Shown here one piece after another: positions 47,296-57,544 of a stretch of 64,000 bases of DNA. Under the pieces are notes generated by a model. The model worked only from the letters and a program-made list of their open reading frames with translations. It made no database searches and was not told where the DNA came from. The translations under genes were made by a program, and so were the position numbers. Every line of letters begins with the position of its first letter. Within the stretch, counting starts at the first letter, position 1. This DNA comes from Zoogloea sp. (lineage in GTDB: Bacteria; Pseudomonadota; Gammaproteobacteria; Burkholderiales; Rhodocyclaceae). Location of the stretch: NCBI RefSeq assembly GCF_028689785.1, contig NZ_JAQVCN010000023.1, positions 1 through 64,000 on the forward strand, read 5' to 3'.

Positions 47296-47837
47296 TCCTT
47301 GACCGGCCGCTTGGCCAGCTTCCGTTGCAGTGTGCGACGGTGCATTTTAAGCGCTCGGGCGGTGGCCGAGATGTTTCCCTCGTTCTCGGCCAGAACGCGC
47401 TGGATGTGTTCCCACTCAAGGCGATCCACCGACATCGGACCGGCGGCCATCTCTTCCTCGGCGATGACCACATCCGTGGCATTGAGGGCCTTCAGGATGG
47501 CGTCCACGTCGGCAGGTTTGGCCAGGTACTGGGTGGCGCCCAGTTTGATGGCGTCCACGGTGGTGGCGATGCTGGCGTAGCCGGTCAGCACCAGAATGCG
47601 GCAGTCCGGGTTGACCGCAAGTAGCGGCGCGATCAGACGCAGGCCGGAGCTGCCGGCGATGTTCAGGTCGAGGATCACGTATTTGGGCTCGTGCTCCCGG
47701 GCCAGGCTCAGGGCCGTTTCGGGCTCCTGGGCACCGAAGACGGCGAAGCCACGCTGGCCCAGGGCACGGGTGAGCACGCGGTTGAAGGCGGGGTCGTCAT
47801 CAATGACGAGGATGTGAGGGGCGTCCTGCGGGGTCAT
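47292..47837 (-). CDS. regA: RegA/PrrA-type response regulator
   Basis: A 181-residue redox regulator. The receiver domain has the acidic pair IDDDPAF, phosphoacceptor in YVILDLNIAGSSGL and the K in YLAKPAD. A short linker leads to a C-terminal Fis-like HTH (HIQRVLAENEGNISATARALKMHRRTLQRKL), hallmark of RegA/PrrA/ActR. The ATG at 47837 overlaps the kinase stop. Known members control respiration, photosynthesis and carbon or nitrogen genes. Its targets here are not shown. Confidence 0.92.
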   Translation of the reverse strand: MTPQDAPHILVIDDDPAFNRVLTRALGQRGFAVFGAQEPETALSLAREHEPKYVILDLNIAGSSGLRLIAPLLAVNPDCRILVLTGYASIATTVDAIKLGATQYLAKPADVDAILKALNATDVVIAEEEMAAGPMSVDRLEWEHIQRVLAENEGNISATARALKMHRRTLQRKLAKRPVKE

Positions 47838-49096
47838 GGGCGAAGGGCTGAGAGGGGAAGGGTGAGGGTGGCGATGGTGCCGCCGCCGGGGCGCGGTGAG
47901 AAGGCAATGCTGCCGCTGCAGCGCTCGACGGCGTCGAAGGCCAGCAGCAGGCCGATGCCCAGGCCATCGCTGTTGCCGTCCGCGGGGTGCTCCGGCCCCG
48001 GGCGGAAGCCGGGGGGCAGGCCGGGGCCGCGGTCGAGCACGCGGACCACGATCTGCGCCTCGTCGATCCCGACCTCGCATTCGACGCCGTTGGGGCTCAC
48101 GTCGGCCGCATTGTTGATGACGTTGTGGATGGCCTGCTCAAGGGTCGTATCCGCCACCAGGCGAGGAGCCGGGTCGCCGCACTGGCAGGTGGTGGTCAGC
48201 GGCACATGGGGGCGCAGGCTGCGCCAGCGTTCGATGATGCCGCGCAGCCACTGGTCGGTGGCCAGCACCTCACCGCCTTCGGCGCGCAGGCTGCCGGCAC
48301 GCAGGGTCAGACTGGCCAGGATGGCCTTGCAGTTTGCCACCTGCTCACGCAGGAGTTCGGCGTCGGCGCGTACTTCGTCATCCAGGCCCGGGTTGCGCGC
48401 CAGCTCGCCGGCCAGGATGGCCATGGTGCCCAGGGGCGTGCCCAGTTCGTGGGCGGCGCCGGCGGCCAGGTTGCCCAAGGCCACGATGCGTTCGTTGCGC
48501 AGGCGGGCCTCGCGGGCTTCGGCCAAGGCCAGGTCGCGGCTGCGGATGGCAGCGGTCATGCGCACCACGTACCACACGATCACTCCGGCGGAGAGGGCAA
48601 AGGTGAGCCACATGCCGGCGAGATGCCAGTGCACGGCGAGGCCGGAGTCGTAGATGTCGAGTTGCTCGTTGAAGTCCCACAGCACCGAGTAGGCGGCCAC
48701 TGCGAGGGCGGCCATGGCCCAGGCGAAGGGGGCGGTAAGGGTGGCCGCGCCGATGGCCACCAGGGGCAGCAGCAGGGAAATCAGCGGGTTGGTGGCCCCG
48801 CCGGTGTAGTAGAGGAACACGCTCCAGGCAGTCAGGTCAGCGCTCAGCTGCAGAAACAGCTCGGCTGGATGGACGTCGCGCAGGGTGGCCACCCGCAACA
48901 AGGACAGCAGGTTGGTCAGAACCAGTGCTGCAGCCACCAGCAGCAGCGCCCGGGCCGGGAGGGGGATGTCCAGCAGCCAAGGCACCAGCACCACGACCAG
49001 CAACATGCTGCTGATCGACAGCCAGCGCAGGTTGATCAGGCGACGCAGGGCGTCGACCGGGCTGGAGGGAGCGTGGGTGGCGAGAGGCAGGGGCAT
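47834..49096 (-). CDS. regB: RegB/PrrB-type redox-sensing histidine kinase
   Basis: A 420-residue kinase with about six N-terminal membrane helices carrying the quinone-binding motif GGATNPLISLLLP (family GGxxNPF). The H-box is in AAGAAHELGTPLGTMA, followed by N-box NAADVS and G-box DRGPGLPPG. The redox Cys of the R. capsulatus type is not obvious in the dimerisation region. Coupled to regA. Start MPLPLATHAPS (49096) is chosen; the frame upstream lacks family content. Confidence 0.9.
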   Translation of the reverse strand: MPLPLATHAPSSPVDALRRLINLRWLSISSMLLVVVLVPWLLDIPLPARALLLVAAALVLTNLLSLLRVATLRDVHPAELFLQLSADLTAWSVFLYYTGGATNPLISLLLPLVAIGAATLTAPFAWAMAALAVAAYSVLWDFNEQLDIYDSGLAVHWHLAGMWLTFALSAGVIVWYVVRMTAAIRSRDLALAEAREARLRNERIVALGNLAAGAAHELGTPLGTMAILAGELARNPGLDDEVRADAELLREQVANCKAILASLTLRAGSLRAEGGEVLATDQWLRGIIERWRSLRPHVPLTTTCQCGDPAPRLVADTTLEQAIHNVINNAADVSPNGVECEVGIDEAQIVVRVLDRGPGLPPGFRPGPEHPADGNSDGLGIGLLLAFDAVERCSGSIAFSPRPGGGTIATLTLPLSALRP

Positions 49097-49570
49097 CGGG
49101 TGATTATCCCCGCAGCGCGGGATGACGGGGCTCGGCAGAAGCCGGTTGGTCCGCGAATTTAGCGTCTCGCCCCCTGCGGCGGAATGCGGTGGATTGTCGC
49201 AGCCGGGGGGCTTCTCCGCGTTGGTGTATGCCGTTTGGCATAGGTTCGGGATTCGGTGATTCTGGCGTTTGCGGGGGGATTGGTCTGCAGATCGATCAAT
49301 CTGAATGGCATTGTTTTGCCTGCGGGCAGCGTGCCCGGGCGCCCGGCGATAGGGCGTGCACGCGGGTCTGCCTGTTTTGGGCATCCAAATAGTGTTTGCG
49401 TTGGCCGGAAATACAGTGCAAAGTACGGATCGCGATCTTCAAGTAGTGTTGTTGTTGTCTGGTTCAGTACCCGCAGTCCTGCGGCAGTCTTTCCTTCATC
49501 ACCCCGCCATCTTGAGCTTCGCCCTACCCTCAGGGCACGTCCCTGCTTTTTCTTTTAAAGGATATTCAAA
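49097..49570. other. 474-base region upstream of regB and of the cold-shock gene
   Basis: It must hold divergent promoters for regB (minus) and the cold-shock gene (plus). The right part (about 49400-49570) is probably a long 5' leader, as in other cspA-type mRNAs; TTTAAAGGATATTCAAA precedes the ATG. No frame with a recognisable product was found. Confidence 0.5.
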
Positions 49571-49777
49571 ATGGCAACTGGTACCGTGAAGTGGTTCAAT
49601 GATTCCAAGGGCTTCGGTTTCATCACCCCGGAAGCTGGCGGTGAAGACCTCTTCGCTCACTTCTCCGCTATTCAAGGCTCCGGCTTCAAGACCCTGACCG
49701 AAGGTCAGCGCGTGACGTTCGACGTCACCACCGGCCCGAAGGGTCAGCAAGCTTCCAACATCCGCACGGCTGAGTAA
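49571..49777 (+). CDS. cspA: CspA-family cold shock protein
   Basis: A 68-residue OB-fold RNA chaperone with RNP-1 KGFGFI and RNP-2 DLFAHF motifs, starting [32 protein letters not shown] supplies the ribosome site. It has its own terminator at 49828. Likely monocistronic. CspA paralogues often occur in several copies, so the symbol marks the family. Confidence 0.93.
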   Translation: MATGTVKWFNDSKGFGFITPEAGGEDLFAHFSAIQGSGFKTLTEGQRVTFDVTTGPKGQQASNIRTAE

Positions 49778-49827
49778 TCACCGTCCGATGCCTGCCTGGC
49801 GTTTCGCCGGGCAGGAAGAAGCAGCAC

Positions 49828-49856
49828 AAAAAGCCCGGCATCTGCCGGGCTTTTTG
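49828..49856 (+). terminator. Intrinsic terminator after the cold-shock gene
   Basis: AAAAAGCCCGGCA and TGCCGGGCTTTTT form a stem of about 13 bp with a 2-base loop and a clear T-run. The symmetric A/T ends mean it could also work on the other strand. Confidence 0.9.
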
Positions 49857-49921
49857 CTTTGTGGGTCCGGCATGGGCAGATGCTTGGCTCCGGTGATTTG
49901 GGGCCGCAGGGTTTGACTGCC

Positions 49922-49949
49922 CAAAAAAGCGGGCGCCCATGGGCGCCCG
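49922..49949 (-). terminator. Intrinsic terminator after actP
   Basis: A 20-base palindrome, CGGGCGCCCA-TGGGCGCCCG (49930-49949), with AAAAAA on its left, gives a stem plus T-run on the minus strand. It lies about 44 bases after the actP stop (49993). Confidence 0.9.
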
Positions 49950-49992
49950 AAAGTTCCTCGAGGGGGAGGAAGATAAACGGCTGTGCGTGGCC

Positions 49993-51666
49993 TTAGTGGG
50001 CGCTGGCGCTGGCGGCGCCCAGCCCGGTCTGGGCACGGATGTATTGCTCCTCGTAGGCTTCCTTTTCTTTGTCGGCACGGGCGCTCTTGTCGGTTACCGA
50101 TGCCAGCCAGGTGACGAAGAAGGCCAGGGTCATCGACACGATGGCCGGGTGGTCATAAGGGAAAATGGCTGCCGGGTTGCCGAGGATCTTGACCCATACG
50201 GTCGGCGACAGGATCACCAGGCCTACGGATGAAATCAGGCCAGCAATGCCGCCCCAGAGGGCGCCACGGGTGGTCAGGCCTTTCCAGTACATGGACAGGA
50301 TCAGCACCGGGAAGTTGACCGAGGACGCGACGCCGAAAGCCAGGGCCACCAGAAACAGTACGTTCTGGTCCTTGAAGGCGATGCCCAGCAGGATGGCGGC
50401 GATCCCCAGACCGACGGAAGCGATGCGGGTGACCTTCATTTCCTGGGCGCTGCTGGCAGTACCCTTCTTGATGACGCGGGCGTACAGGTCATGGGATATG
50501 GCGGAAGCACCTGCCAGAGCCAGACCGGAGACGACCGCCAGGATGGTGGCGAAGGCGACTGCCGACAGGAAGCCAAGGAAGATGTCGCCGCCGACGGCCT
50601 TGGTCAGGTGCATGACCGGCATGTTGCCGCCGCCGATCAGCTTGCCGCCGACCTGGCCACCTTCGAAGAAGGCGGGGTTAGTGCCGACGATGGAGATCGC
50701 CGCAGCGCCGAGGACCATGGTTACCAAGAAGAACAGGCCGATGAAGCCGGTGGCGTAGAAAACTGACTTGCGGGCTTCCTTGGCATTCGGCACCGTGAAG
50801 AAGCGCATCATGATATGGGGCAGGCCGGCGGTACCGAAGAGCAGGCCGAGGGACAGCGAGAAGGCGGAGATCGGGTCGGCCATCAGGGAGCCCGGAGCCA
50901 TGAGCTTGTCGCCCATCTTGTGGGATTCGATGGCCTTGGAGAACAGGTTCTCGAAGGACCAGCCGAACTGGGACAAGGTCAGCAGCATCAGGGAGATACC
51001 GCCACCGAGCAGCAGGCAGGCTTTGATGATCTGCACCCAGGTTGTTGCGGTCATGCCGCCGAAGGTGACGTAGACCATCATCAGAATGCCCACCACGGTC
51101 ACCGCGGTGTTGTAGTCCAGGCCGAACAGCAACTGGATGAGCTGGCCGGCACCGACCATCTGCACGATCAGGTAGAAGCACACCACGGTCAGAGAGCCGA
51201 TGGCGGCGAAAGTGCGGATGCGATTCTGGTCGAGGCGGTAGGAGGCGATGTCGGCGAACGTGAACTTGCCGAGATTGCGCAGACGCTCAGCCATCAGGAA
51301 CAGGATGATCGGCCAGCCGATGAAGAAGCACACGGCGTAGATGAAACCGTCGAAGCCCTTGAAGTAGACCATTGAGGTCAGGCCGAGCAGGGTGGCTGCG
51401 GACATGTAGTCACCCGCGATGGCCAAGCCGTTCTGGAAACCGGTGATGCCGCCGCCGGCCGTGTAGAAATCGGCCGTAGACTTGGTTTTGCCGGCTGCCC
51501 ACTTGGTGATGCCGAGGGTCGCGAAGACGAAGACCAGGAACATGGCGATGGCGCTGATGTTGACCGGCTGCTTTTCGACGCCCTCGATGGCGCCCGGGCC
51601 GGCAAAGACGGCCCACGATGCCGCCAGCAGGCTGCCGGCGATCAGTGCGGTGAGAGAGTGCTTCAT
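49993..51666 (-). CDS. actP: Acetate/cation symporter ActP (sodium:solute symporter family)
   Basis: A 557-residue SSS-family protein with about 13-14 helices, preceded by a cleavable-looking signal (cut near VFA-GPG). It matches Act[30 protein letters not shown], the sodium-site region [24 protein letters not shown], and [17 protein letters not shown]. The C-terminus is [16 protein letters not shown]. It takes up acetate or short acids. Coupled by ATGA to the DUF485 gene. Confidence 0.93.
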   Translation of the reverse strand: MKHSLTALIAGSLLAASWAVFAGPGAIEGVEKQPVNISAIAMFLVFVFATLGITKWAAGKTKSTADFYTAGGGITGFQNGLAIAGDYMSAATLLGLTSMVYFKGFDGFIYAVCFFIGWPIILFLMAERLRNLGKFTFADIASYRLDQNRIRTFAAIGSLTVVCFYLIVQMVGAGQLIQLLFGLDYNTAVTVVGILMMVYVTFGGMTATTWVQIIKACLLLGGGISLMLLTLSQFGWSFENLFSKAIESHKMGDKLMAPGSLMADPISAFSLSLGLLFGTAGLPHIMMRFFTVPNAKEARKSVFYATGFIGLFFLVTMVLGAAAISIVGTNPAFFEGGQVGGKLIGGGNMPVMHLTKAVGGDIFLGFLSAVAFATILAVVSGLALAGASAISHDLYARVIKKGTASSAQEMKVTRIASVGLGIAAILLGIAFKDQNVLFLVALAFGVASSVNFPVLILSMYWKGLTTRGALWGGIAGLISSVGLVILSPTVWVKILGNPAAIFPYDHPAIVSMTLAFFVTWLASVTDKSARADKEKEAYEEQYIRAQTGLGAASASAH

Positions 51667-51977
51667 TTACGGGCCTCCTTGAGGATTTCTTCATTGAGCG
51701 AGTCAAACTCGCCATTGGCCCTGCTGACGTAAATGCCGGTCGTCAGCCATCCACCCACGACGATCAGCGCAGCGATCGGCCAGCCGATGGTGATGACGCT
51801 GGTGTCGCTGATGGTGGCGGTGAACAGCCCCGGCTTGAGCGAGGTGAGGAGCATGAAGGTGTAATAGGGAACCAGCACGACGAAGGAAAGCAGGATCGCC
51901 AAACGGGTGCGTTTGCCGACCATTTCGGCGAATTTCGGGTTGGCCCGGATTCTTGTCTGGATAGTGTTATTGGACAT
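51663..51977 (-). CDS. DUF485 membrane protein (YjcH-like)
   Basis: 104 residues with two helices ([21 protein letters not shown] and [22 protein letters not shown]). It matches the small partner gene that precedes actP in many genomes. The ARANGEFD segment is typical. It may stabilise or regulate the symporter; the role is not proven. Confidence 0.9.
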   Translation of the reverse strand: MSNNTIQTRIRANPKFAEMVGKRTRLAILLSFVVLVPYYTFMLLTSLKPGLFTATISDTSVITIGWPIAALIVVGGWLTTGIYVSRANGEFDSLNEEILKEARK

Positions 51978-52048
51978 AAGCCCTCCAATGGACGTGGTTT
52001 GTTGAAACGGTGCTTGCGCTGTTCTCTTTTTTCTCCGGCCGCCGGGTC

Positions 52049-52066
52049 GCCGTGAGGAATCACGGT
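52049..52066 (-). terminator. Hairpin downstream of the ETF-QO gene
   Basis: CCGTGA-GGAA-TCACGG is a 6-bp stem with a 4-base loop, about 17 bases after the ETF-QO stop (52083). No T-run, so weak. Confidence 0.3.
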
Positions 52067-52082
52067 CGCCTGGAAGTCCGCC

Positions 52083-53714
52083 TTACATGTTCGGGTAGTT
52101 CGGGCCGCCGCCGCCTTCGGGTACAGCCCAATCAATGTTCTGGGTCGGGTCCTTGATGTCGCAGGTCTTGCAGTGCAGGCAGTTCTGGGCGTTGATCTGC
52201 ATGCGCGGGCCGCTCGGGTCTTCGACGATTTCGTATACGCCGGCCGGGCAATAGCGGGTCTCCGGGGCGTTGTAGAGGGCCAGGTTGGTGCTGATGGGCA
52301 CCGAGGCATCTTTCAGGCGCAGGTGGCAGGGCTGCTCCTCGGCGTGGTTGGTGGCCGAGATGAAGACCGAGGACAGGCGGTCGAAGCTGATCTTGCCGTC
52401 GGGCTTGGGATAGACGATGGGCGTGCACTCCGACGCCTTCTTCAGCTGGGTGTGGTCGGCGTGGTGGCGCAGGGTCCACGGTGCCTTGCCCTTCAGCAGG
52501 TAGGTGTCGATGGCGCTGTAGGCGATGCCGCCCCACAGGCCCCAGCGGAAGCTCGGACGGATGTTGCGTACCTGGTGCAGCTCGTCCCACAGCCAGCTCT
52601 GCTTGAGGCGCTCCGGGTAGCCGAGGCATTCGTGGCCGGTCTGCCCTTCGGCCGTGAGGTGGGCAAACAGCGCTTCGGCGGCCTCGATGCCGGACTTCAT
52701 GGCCATGTGGGTGCCCTTGACCTTGGGCACATTGAGGAAGCCTGCCGTGTCGCCGATCAGCAGGCCACCCGGGAAGCTCAGCTTGGGCACCGACTGGTAG
52801 CCGCCTTCATTGAGTGCCCGGGCACCGTAGGAGATGCGCCGGCCACCTTCGAAGAACTTGCGGATCTCCGGGTGGGTCTTGAAACGCTGGAATTCCTCGT
52901 AGGGCGACAGGTGCGGATTGGAGTAGTCGAGCCCGACCACAAAACCCACCGCCACCTGGTTGTTTTCCAGGTGATACAGAAAGGAGCCGCCATACACGTC
53001 GGACGACACCGGCCAGCCCACGGTGTGCATGGTCAGGCCCTGCTGGTGCACTTCGGGGCGCACCTCCCACAGCTCCTTGATGCCGATGCCGTAGGTTTGC
53101 GGGTCGACGCCTTCGCGCAGATTGAATTTGTTGAACAGGCCCTTGGTGAGGGAGCCACGGCAGCCTTCGGAGAACACGGTCTGACGGGCGTGAAGCTCGA
53201 TACCCGGCTGATAGTTGGGGCCCGGCTCGCCGTTCTTTTCGACACCCATGTCGCCAGTGGCGATGCCCTTCACCGAGCCGTCCTCGTGATAGAGCACCTC
53301 GGAAGCGGCGAACCCGGGGTAGATCTCGACGCCCAGGGCCTCGGCCTGCTCGCCCAGCCAGCGCACCACGTTGCCCAGGCTGACGATGTAGTTGCCCTCG
53401 TTGTGCATCTGGGGCGGCGTGGGCAGCTTGTAGGCCTTGTCGGTGGTGAGGAAGAGGAAGCGGTCTTCCTTCACCGGAGTGTTGAGCGGAGCGCCCCGTT
53501 CCTTCCAGTCGGGGAAGAGCTCTTCCAGGGAGCGCGGCTCAATGACGGCGCCGGACAGGATGTGGGCGCCGACTTCCGAGCCCTTCTCCACGACGCACAC
53601 CGAAAGCTCCGCGCCGGCCTTATCGGCCAGCTGCTTCAGGCGGATCGCGGCACTCAGCCCCGAGGGGCCGGCACCGACGATCACCACGTCGTATTCCATC
53701 GCTTCACGCGTCAT
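52083..53714 (-). CDS. Electron transfer flavoprotein-ubiquinone oxidoreductase
   Basis: A 543-residue membrane-bound FAD/4Fe-4S protein that passes electrons from ETF to ubiquinone. The Rossmann fold at the N-terminus is [18 protein letters not shown]. The C-terminal cluster Cys lie in [10 protein letters not shown] and [13 protein letters not shown]. The FAD-associated loop [18 protein letters not shown] is present. Full length. The nearby etfAB and acyl-CoA dehydrogenase supply its electrons. Confidence 0.96.
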   Translation of the reverse strand: MTREAMEYDVVIVGAGPSGLSAAIRLKQLADKAGAELSVCVVEKGSEVGAHILSGAVIEPRSLEELFPDWKERGAPLNTPVKEDRFLFLTTDKAYKLPTPPQMHNEGNYIVSLGNVVRWLGEQAEALGVEIYPGFAASEVLYHEDGSVKGIATGDMGVEKNGEPGPNYQPGIELHARQTVFSEGCRGSLTKGLFNKFNLREGVDPQTYGIGIKELWEVRPEVHQQGLTMHTVGWPVSSDVYGGSFLYHLENNQVAVGFVVGLDYSNPHLSPYEEFQRFKTHPEIRKFFEGGRRISYGARALNEGGYQSVPKLSFPGGLLIGDTAGFLNVPKVKGTHMAMKSGIEAAEALFAHLTAEGQTGHECLGYPERLKQSWLWDELHQVRNIRPSFRWGLWGGIAYSAIDTYLLKGKAPWTLRHHADHTQLKKASECTPIVYPKPDGKISFDRLSSVFISATNHAEEQPCHLRLKDASVPISTNLALYNAPETRYCPAGVYEIVEDPSGPRMQINAQNCLHCKTCDIKDPTQNIDWAVPEGGGGPNYPNM

Positions 53715-53780
53715 TGCTGTTTTCTCCGGAAACTGGGTTGCTGCAGTTACGTATTGAGGCGGCCGAATGGGGGGCGACGT

Positions 53781-53865
53781 GTAGGGGCGACTTCAGTCGC
53801 CCTCGGACTTCGATCAACGAAGAGCGTTGATTTACATGCGGATGGGTGACTGAAGTCGCCCCTAC
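53781..53865. repeat. Inverted pair of family A palindromic repeats
   Basis: GTAGGGGCGACTTCAGTCGC (53781-53800) and an inverted copy (GACTGAAGTCGCCCCTAC, 53848-53865) face each other, 42 bases apart. The central GATCAAC/GTTGATT stretch can also pair. This BIME-like unit lies between the acyl-CoA dehydrogenase and ETF-QO genes and shares its core with 3495-3512. Confidence 0.75.
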
Positions 53866-53903
53866 AGTCGCTCCCCGGGGCGCCCCGGGGTTTGGCAGAT
53901 GGC

Positions 53904-55694
53904 TTAGAACAGCGCTTCTTCGAGGGCCAGCACCGCGTCGGCGCCATTCACGATGGCATCCCGGTAGGCGTTGGCTTCGGGGATCACGTGCTTGGCGAAG
54001 TAGGTGGCGGTAGCCAGCTTGGCCTTGTAGAAATCACCATCCGGGCCGCTCAGGCGGCCGGCGGCGATCTGGGCGGAGCGGGCCATCAACCAGCCGCCGA
54101 CGACGATGCCGGTGAGCTTGAGGAAGGGCACCGAGCCGGCGTGAGCCGCCTGCGGGGTGGCCTCGTAGTTGGCGAGCAGCCAATTGGTGGCCTCGTCCAG
54201 GGCGGCAATGCCGTCGCCCAGGGCGTCGGCAAGGCCCTTCAGGGCGGCGTCGTTGGAGGCACGCAGGGCGGCACCCGTTTCGGCGATGTCGGCGAGGAGC
54301 TGCTGCATGCTCTTGCCGCCTTCCTTGGCCGTTTTGCGGCCGACCAGGTCATTGGCCTGGATGGCGGTGGTGCCTTCGTAGATGGTGATGATGCGGGCGT
54401 CGCGCATGTAGAGAGCGGCGCCGGTTTCCTCGATGAAGCCCATGCCGCCGTGCACCTGCACGCCGTTCCAGGTGATGCCCTGGGCATTCTCGGTGCACCA
54501 GCCCTTGACCACCGGGGTCAGCAGTTCCAGGCGGCGCTGGTTGGCGGCGCGCACGTCGGCGTCCGGGTGGCTGTGGGCGCGGTCCATGCAGCCGGCCACA
54601 TAGTAGGCCAGGGCGCGGCCGGCCTCGGTGCGGGACTTCATGTCCATCAGCATGCGGCGCACGTCCGGGTGATGCAGGATGGGCTTCTTCTCACCGGACT
54701 TGTCGCCGATGATCTTGCCCTGGATGCGCTCGCGGGCGTAGGCCAGGGCGTGCTGGTAGCTGCGCTCGGACACACCGACGCCTTCCAGGCCAACGTTGAG
54801 GCGGGCGTGGTTCATCATGGTGAACATGTATTCCAGGCCGCGGTTGGCCTCGCCCACCAGGTAGCCGATGGCGCCACCCTTGTCACCGAAGGACATGACG
54901 GCGGTGGCGCTGCCGTGGATGCCCATCTTGTGTTCGATGGAGGCACAGATCAGGTCGTTGCGTTCGCCCAGGCTGCCGTCGGCATTGACCAGGAACTTGG
55001 GCGCGATGAACAGGGAGATGCCCTTCACGCCCGGGGGCGCGTCCGGCAGGCGGGCCAGCACGAGGTGGACGATGTTCTCGGCCATGTCGTGCTCACCCCA
55101 GGTGATGAAGATCTTGGTACCGGTGATGGCGTAGCTGCCATCGCCACGGGGCTCGGCCTTGGTGCGGATGGCGGCCAGATCGGAGCCGGCCTGGGGTTCC
55201 GTGAGGTTCATGGTGCCGGTCCACTTGCCGGAGACCATGTTGGGCAGGTAGGTGGCCTTGAGCTCGTCGGAGGCGTGGTGGGCGATGGCTTCCACGGCAC
55301 CGAGGGTCAGCATCTGGCACAGGGAGAAGGAGATGCTGGCCGACTTCCACATTTCCAGCACGGCGGTGGATACGGTCACCGGCAGGCCCTGGCCGCCGAA
55401 TTCGGTGGAGGCGGGCATGCCGTTCCAGCCGGTCTCGCAGAAGGTGGCATAGGCTTCCTTGAAGCCGTCGGCCGTGGTCACCACGCCGTTGTTCCACTTG
55501 TTGCCCTGCTTGTCGCCCACCGGGTTGAGCGGGTCTACGACTTCGGAGGCAAACTTGCTGGCTTCGTCGAGGATGGCTTCGACCAGGTCGATGCTCACTT
55601 CCTCATTGCCCGGCAGGGTGGTGATTTCCTGCAGGCCGGCCAGTTCGTTCATGTTGAACAGCATGTCCTTCACGGGTGCGACGTAGGTGCTCAT
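53904..55694 (-). CDS. Acyl-CoA dehydrogenase with C-terminal extension (DmdC/FadE-like)
   Basis: A 596-residue flavin enzyme oxidising acyl-CoA to enoyl-CoA. The N-terminal signature is MSTYVAPVKDMLFNMNELAG. The FAD-binding middle has LTEPQAGSDLAAIRTKAEP, and YAITGTKIFITWGEHD follows. The catalytic region has TVIYEGTTAIQANDLVGRK, with the Glu position inside it. A C-terminal extra domain is typical of the long DmdC-like class. Substrate probably medium- or long-chain acyl-CoA. Electrons go to EtfAB. Confidence 0.93.
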   Translation of the reverse strand: MSTYVAPVKDMLFNMNELAGLQEITTLPGNEEVSIDLVEAILDEASKFASEVVDPLNPVGDKQGNKWNNGVVTTADGFKEAYATFCETGWNGMPASTEFGGQGLPVTVSTAVLEMWKSASISFSLCQMLTLGAVEAIAHHASDELKATYLPNMVSGKWTGTMNLTEPQAGSDLAAIRTKAEPRGDGSYAITGTKIFITWGEHDMAENIVHLVLARLPDAPPGVKGISLFIAPKFLVNADGSLGERNDLICASIEHKMGIHGSATAVMSFGDKGGAIGYLVGEANRGLEYMFTMMNHARLNVGLEGVGVSERSYQHALAYARERIQGKIIGDKSGEKKPILHHPDVRRMLMDMKSRTEAGRALAYYVAGCMDRAHSHPDADVRAANQRRLELLTPVVKGWCTENAQGITWNGVQVHGGMGFIEETGAALYMRDARIITIYEGTTAIQANDLVGRKTAKEGGKSMQQLLADIAETGAALRASNDAALKGLADALGDGIAALDEATNWLLANYEATPQAAHAGSVPFLKLTGIVVGGWLMARSAQIAAGRLSGPDGDFYKAKLATATYFAKHVIPEANAYRDAIVNGADAVLALEEALF

Positions 55695-55741
55695 GGGATG
55701 CTCCTTGCGAGTTCGGTTTTTGGGGCGCGGTGAGGGGGCGT

Positions 55742-55824
55742 GGGGTCGAATTCACTCGACCAACAGGCGCAACACCCTCTATATGCCGGTTGTCAGCGTC
55801 CTGAGGTCGAACGGATTCGACCCC
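55742..55824. repeat. Inverted pair of family B palindromic repeats
   Basis: GGGGTCGA-ATTCAC-TCGACC (55742-55761) and GGTCGA-ACGGAT-TCGACCCC (55805-55824) are two palindromes facing each other, 43 bases apart. The pair lies between etfA and the acyl-CoA dehydrogenase gene. The same core occurs at 4304 and at 63253/63315. Confidence 0.75.
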
Positions 55825-55834
55825 ACGGTGAAGC

Positions 55835-56770
55835 TCAGAGGGCGGACACCAGCTGGGGCACGGCCTCGAAGAGGTCGGCCACGAGGCCGTAGTCGGCCAC
55901 CTGGAAGATCGGGGCTTCGGGGTCCTTGTTGATGGCCACGATCACCTTGGAGTCCTTCATGCCGGCCAGATGCTGGATGGCCCCGGAGATGCCCACGGCG
56001 ATGTAGAGCTGGGGCGCCACGACCTTGCCGGTCTGGCCCACCTGGTAGTCGTTGGGCACGAAGCCCGCATCCACCGCGGCGCGGGAGGCGCCCATGGCGG
56101 CGGCCAGCTTGTCGGCCAGGGGTTCGAGCACGGCACGGTAGTTGTCACCGCTGCCCAGGCCGCGGCCGCCGGAGACGATGATCTTGGCGGCGCCCAGCTC
56201 GGGGCGGGCGGAGACGGTCAGCTCGCGACCGACCAGCTTGCTCTGGCCCAGGTCGGCACCCGCCGCGATGGACTCCACTGCGGCGCTGCCACCTTCGGCG
56301 GCGGCATCGAAGGCGGTGGTGCGCACGGTGATCACCTTGATGGCGTCGGACGACTTGACCGTGGCCAGGGCGTTGCCGGCGTAGATGGGGCGCACGAAGG
56401 TGTCGGCCGATTCGATGGCCACGATCTCGGAGATCTGGGCCACGTCGAGCAGGGCGGCGACGCGGGGCAGGATGTTCTTGCCGAAGGTGGTGGCGGGGGC
56501 CAGCACATGGCTGTAGCCGCCGGCCTTGATCACGTCCAGCAGCAGGGCGGCAACGTTCTCGGCGCTCTGGTCGGCATAGGCAGCGGCATCGGCCACCTTC
56601 ACCTTGGCCACACCGGCCAGCTTGGCAGCGGTCTCGGCCACGCTGGCGCAACCGGCACCAGCGACCAGTACGTCGATGTCACCACCGATCCTGGCTGCGG
56701 CGGTGATGGTGTTGAGAGTGGCGGCCTTGAGGCTGGCGTTGTCGTGTTCGGCAATGACGAGGATGGGCAT
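55835..56770 (-). CDS. etfA: Electron transfer flavoprotein subunit alpha
   Basis: A 311-residue FAD-carrying ETF subunit. The C-terminal FAD motif is intact: [53 protein letters not shown] and [16 protein letters not shown]. It pairs with EtfB, encoded 2 bases upstream. It receives electrons from acyl-CoA dehydrogenase and passes them to ETF-QO. Confidence 0.97.
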   Translation of the reverse strand: MPILVIAEHDNASLKAATLNTITAAARIGGDIDVLVAGAGCASVAETAAKLAGVAKVKVADAAAYADQSAENVAALLLDVIKAGGYSHVLAPATTFGKNILPRVAALLDVAQISEIVAIESADTFVRPIYAGNALATVKSSDAIKVITVRTTAFDAAAEGGSAAVESIAAGADLGQSKLVGRELTVSARPELGAAKIIVSGGRGLGSGDNYRAVLEPLADKLAAAMGASRAAVDAGFVPNDYQVGQTGKVVAPQLYIAVGISGAIQHLAGMKDSKVIVAINKDPEAPIFQVADYGLVADLFEAVPQLVSAL

Positions 56771-56772
56771 GA

Positions 56773-57522
56773 TCAGATCACCTTTGCTTCGTTCTTCAGC
56801 TTTTCAATCAACTGGGCCACATCGGCCACCTTCACGCCGGCACCGCGGGCAGCGGGCTCGACCACCTTGAGGGTGGTCAGGCGCGGGGCCACATCCACGC
56901 CCAGGTCGGCCGGCTTGACGGTGTCGAGCGGCTTCTTCTTGGCCTTCATGATGTTGGGCAGGGTGGCGTAGCGCGGCTCGTTGAGGCGCAGATCGGTGGT
57001 CACGACGGCGGGCAGGGGGAGGGAGAGGGTTTCAAGCCCGCCGTCGATCTCACGGGTCACCTGGACGCGTTCGCCGGCCAGCTCGACCTTGGAGGCGAAG
57101 GTGGCCTGGGGCCAGCCGAGCAGGGCGGCGAGCATCTGGCCGGTCTGGTTGGAGTCGTCGTCGATGGCCTGCTTGCCCAGGATCACCAGCTGGGGTTGCT
57201 CCTTGTTGACGATGGCCTTGAGCAGCTTGGCCACGGCCAGGGGCTGAAGGTCGGCGTCGGACTCGACCAGGATGCCCCGGTCGGCGCCGATGGCCATGGC
57301 GGTGCGCAGGGTTTCCTGGCACTGGGCCACGCCGGCGGAGATGGCCACCACCTCCGTGGCCTTGCCGGCTTCCTTGAGGCGCACGGCCTCCTCGACGGCG
57401 ATTTCGTCGAAGGGGTTCATGGCCATCTTCACGTTGGCCAGCTCGACGCCGCTCTGGTCGGCCTTCACGCGGACTTTGACGTTGTAATCGATGACCCGCT
57501 TCACGGGAACGAGGATCTTCAT
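56773..57522 (-). CDS. etfB: Electron transfer flavoprotein subunit beta
   Basis: A 249-residue AMP-binding ETF subunit: [60 protein letters not shown]. It forms the heterodimer with EtfA. It lies 22 bases after the acyl-CoA ligase gene and probably shares its transcript. Confidence 0.97.
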   Translation of the reverse strand: MKILVPVKRVIDYNVKVRVKADQSGVELANVKMAMNPFDEIAVEEAVRLKEAGKATEVVAISAGVAQCQETLRTAMAIGADRGILVESDADLQPLAVAKLLKAIVNKEQPQLVILGKQAIDDDSNQTGQMLAALLGWPQATFASKVELAGERVQVTREIDGGLETLSLPLPAVVTTDLRLNEPRYATLPNIMKAKKKPLDTVKPADLGVDVAPRLTTLKVVEPAARGAGVKVADVAQLIEKLKNEAKVI

Positions 57523-57544
57523 GGCTTGCTAGTCTCCGTTGAAC

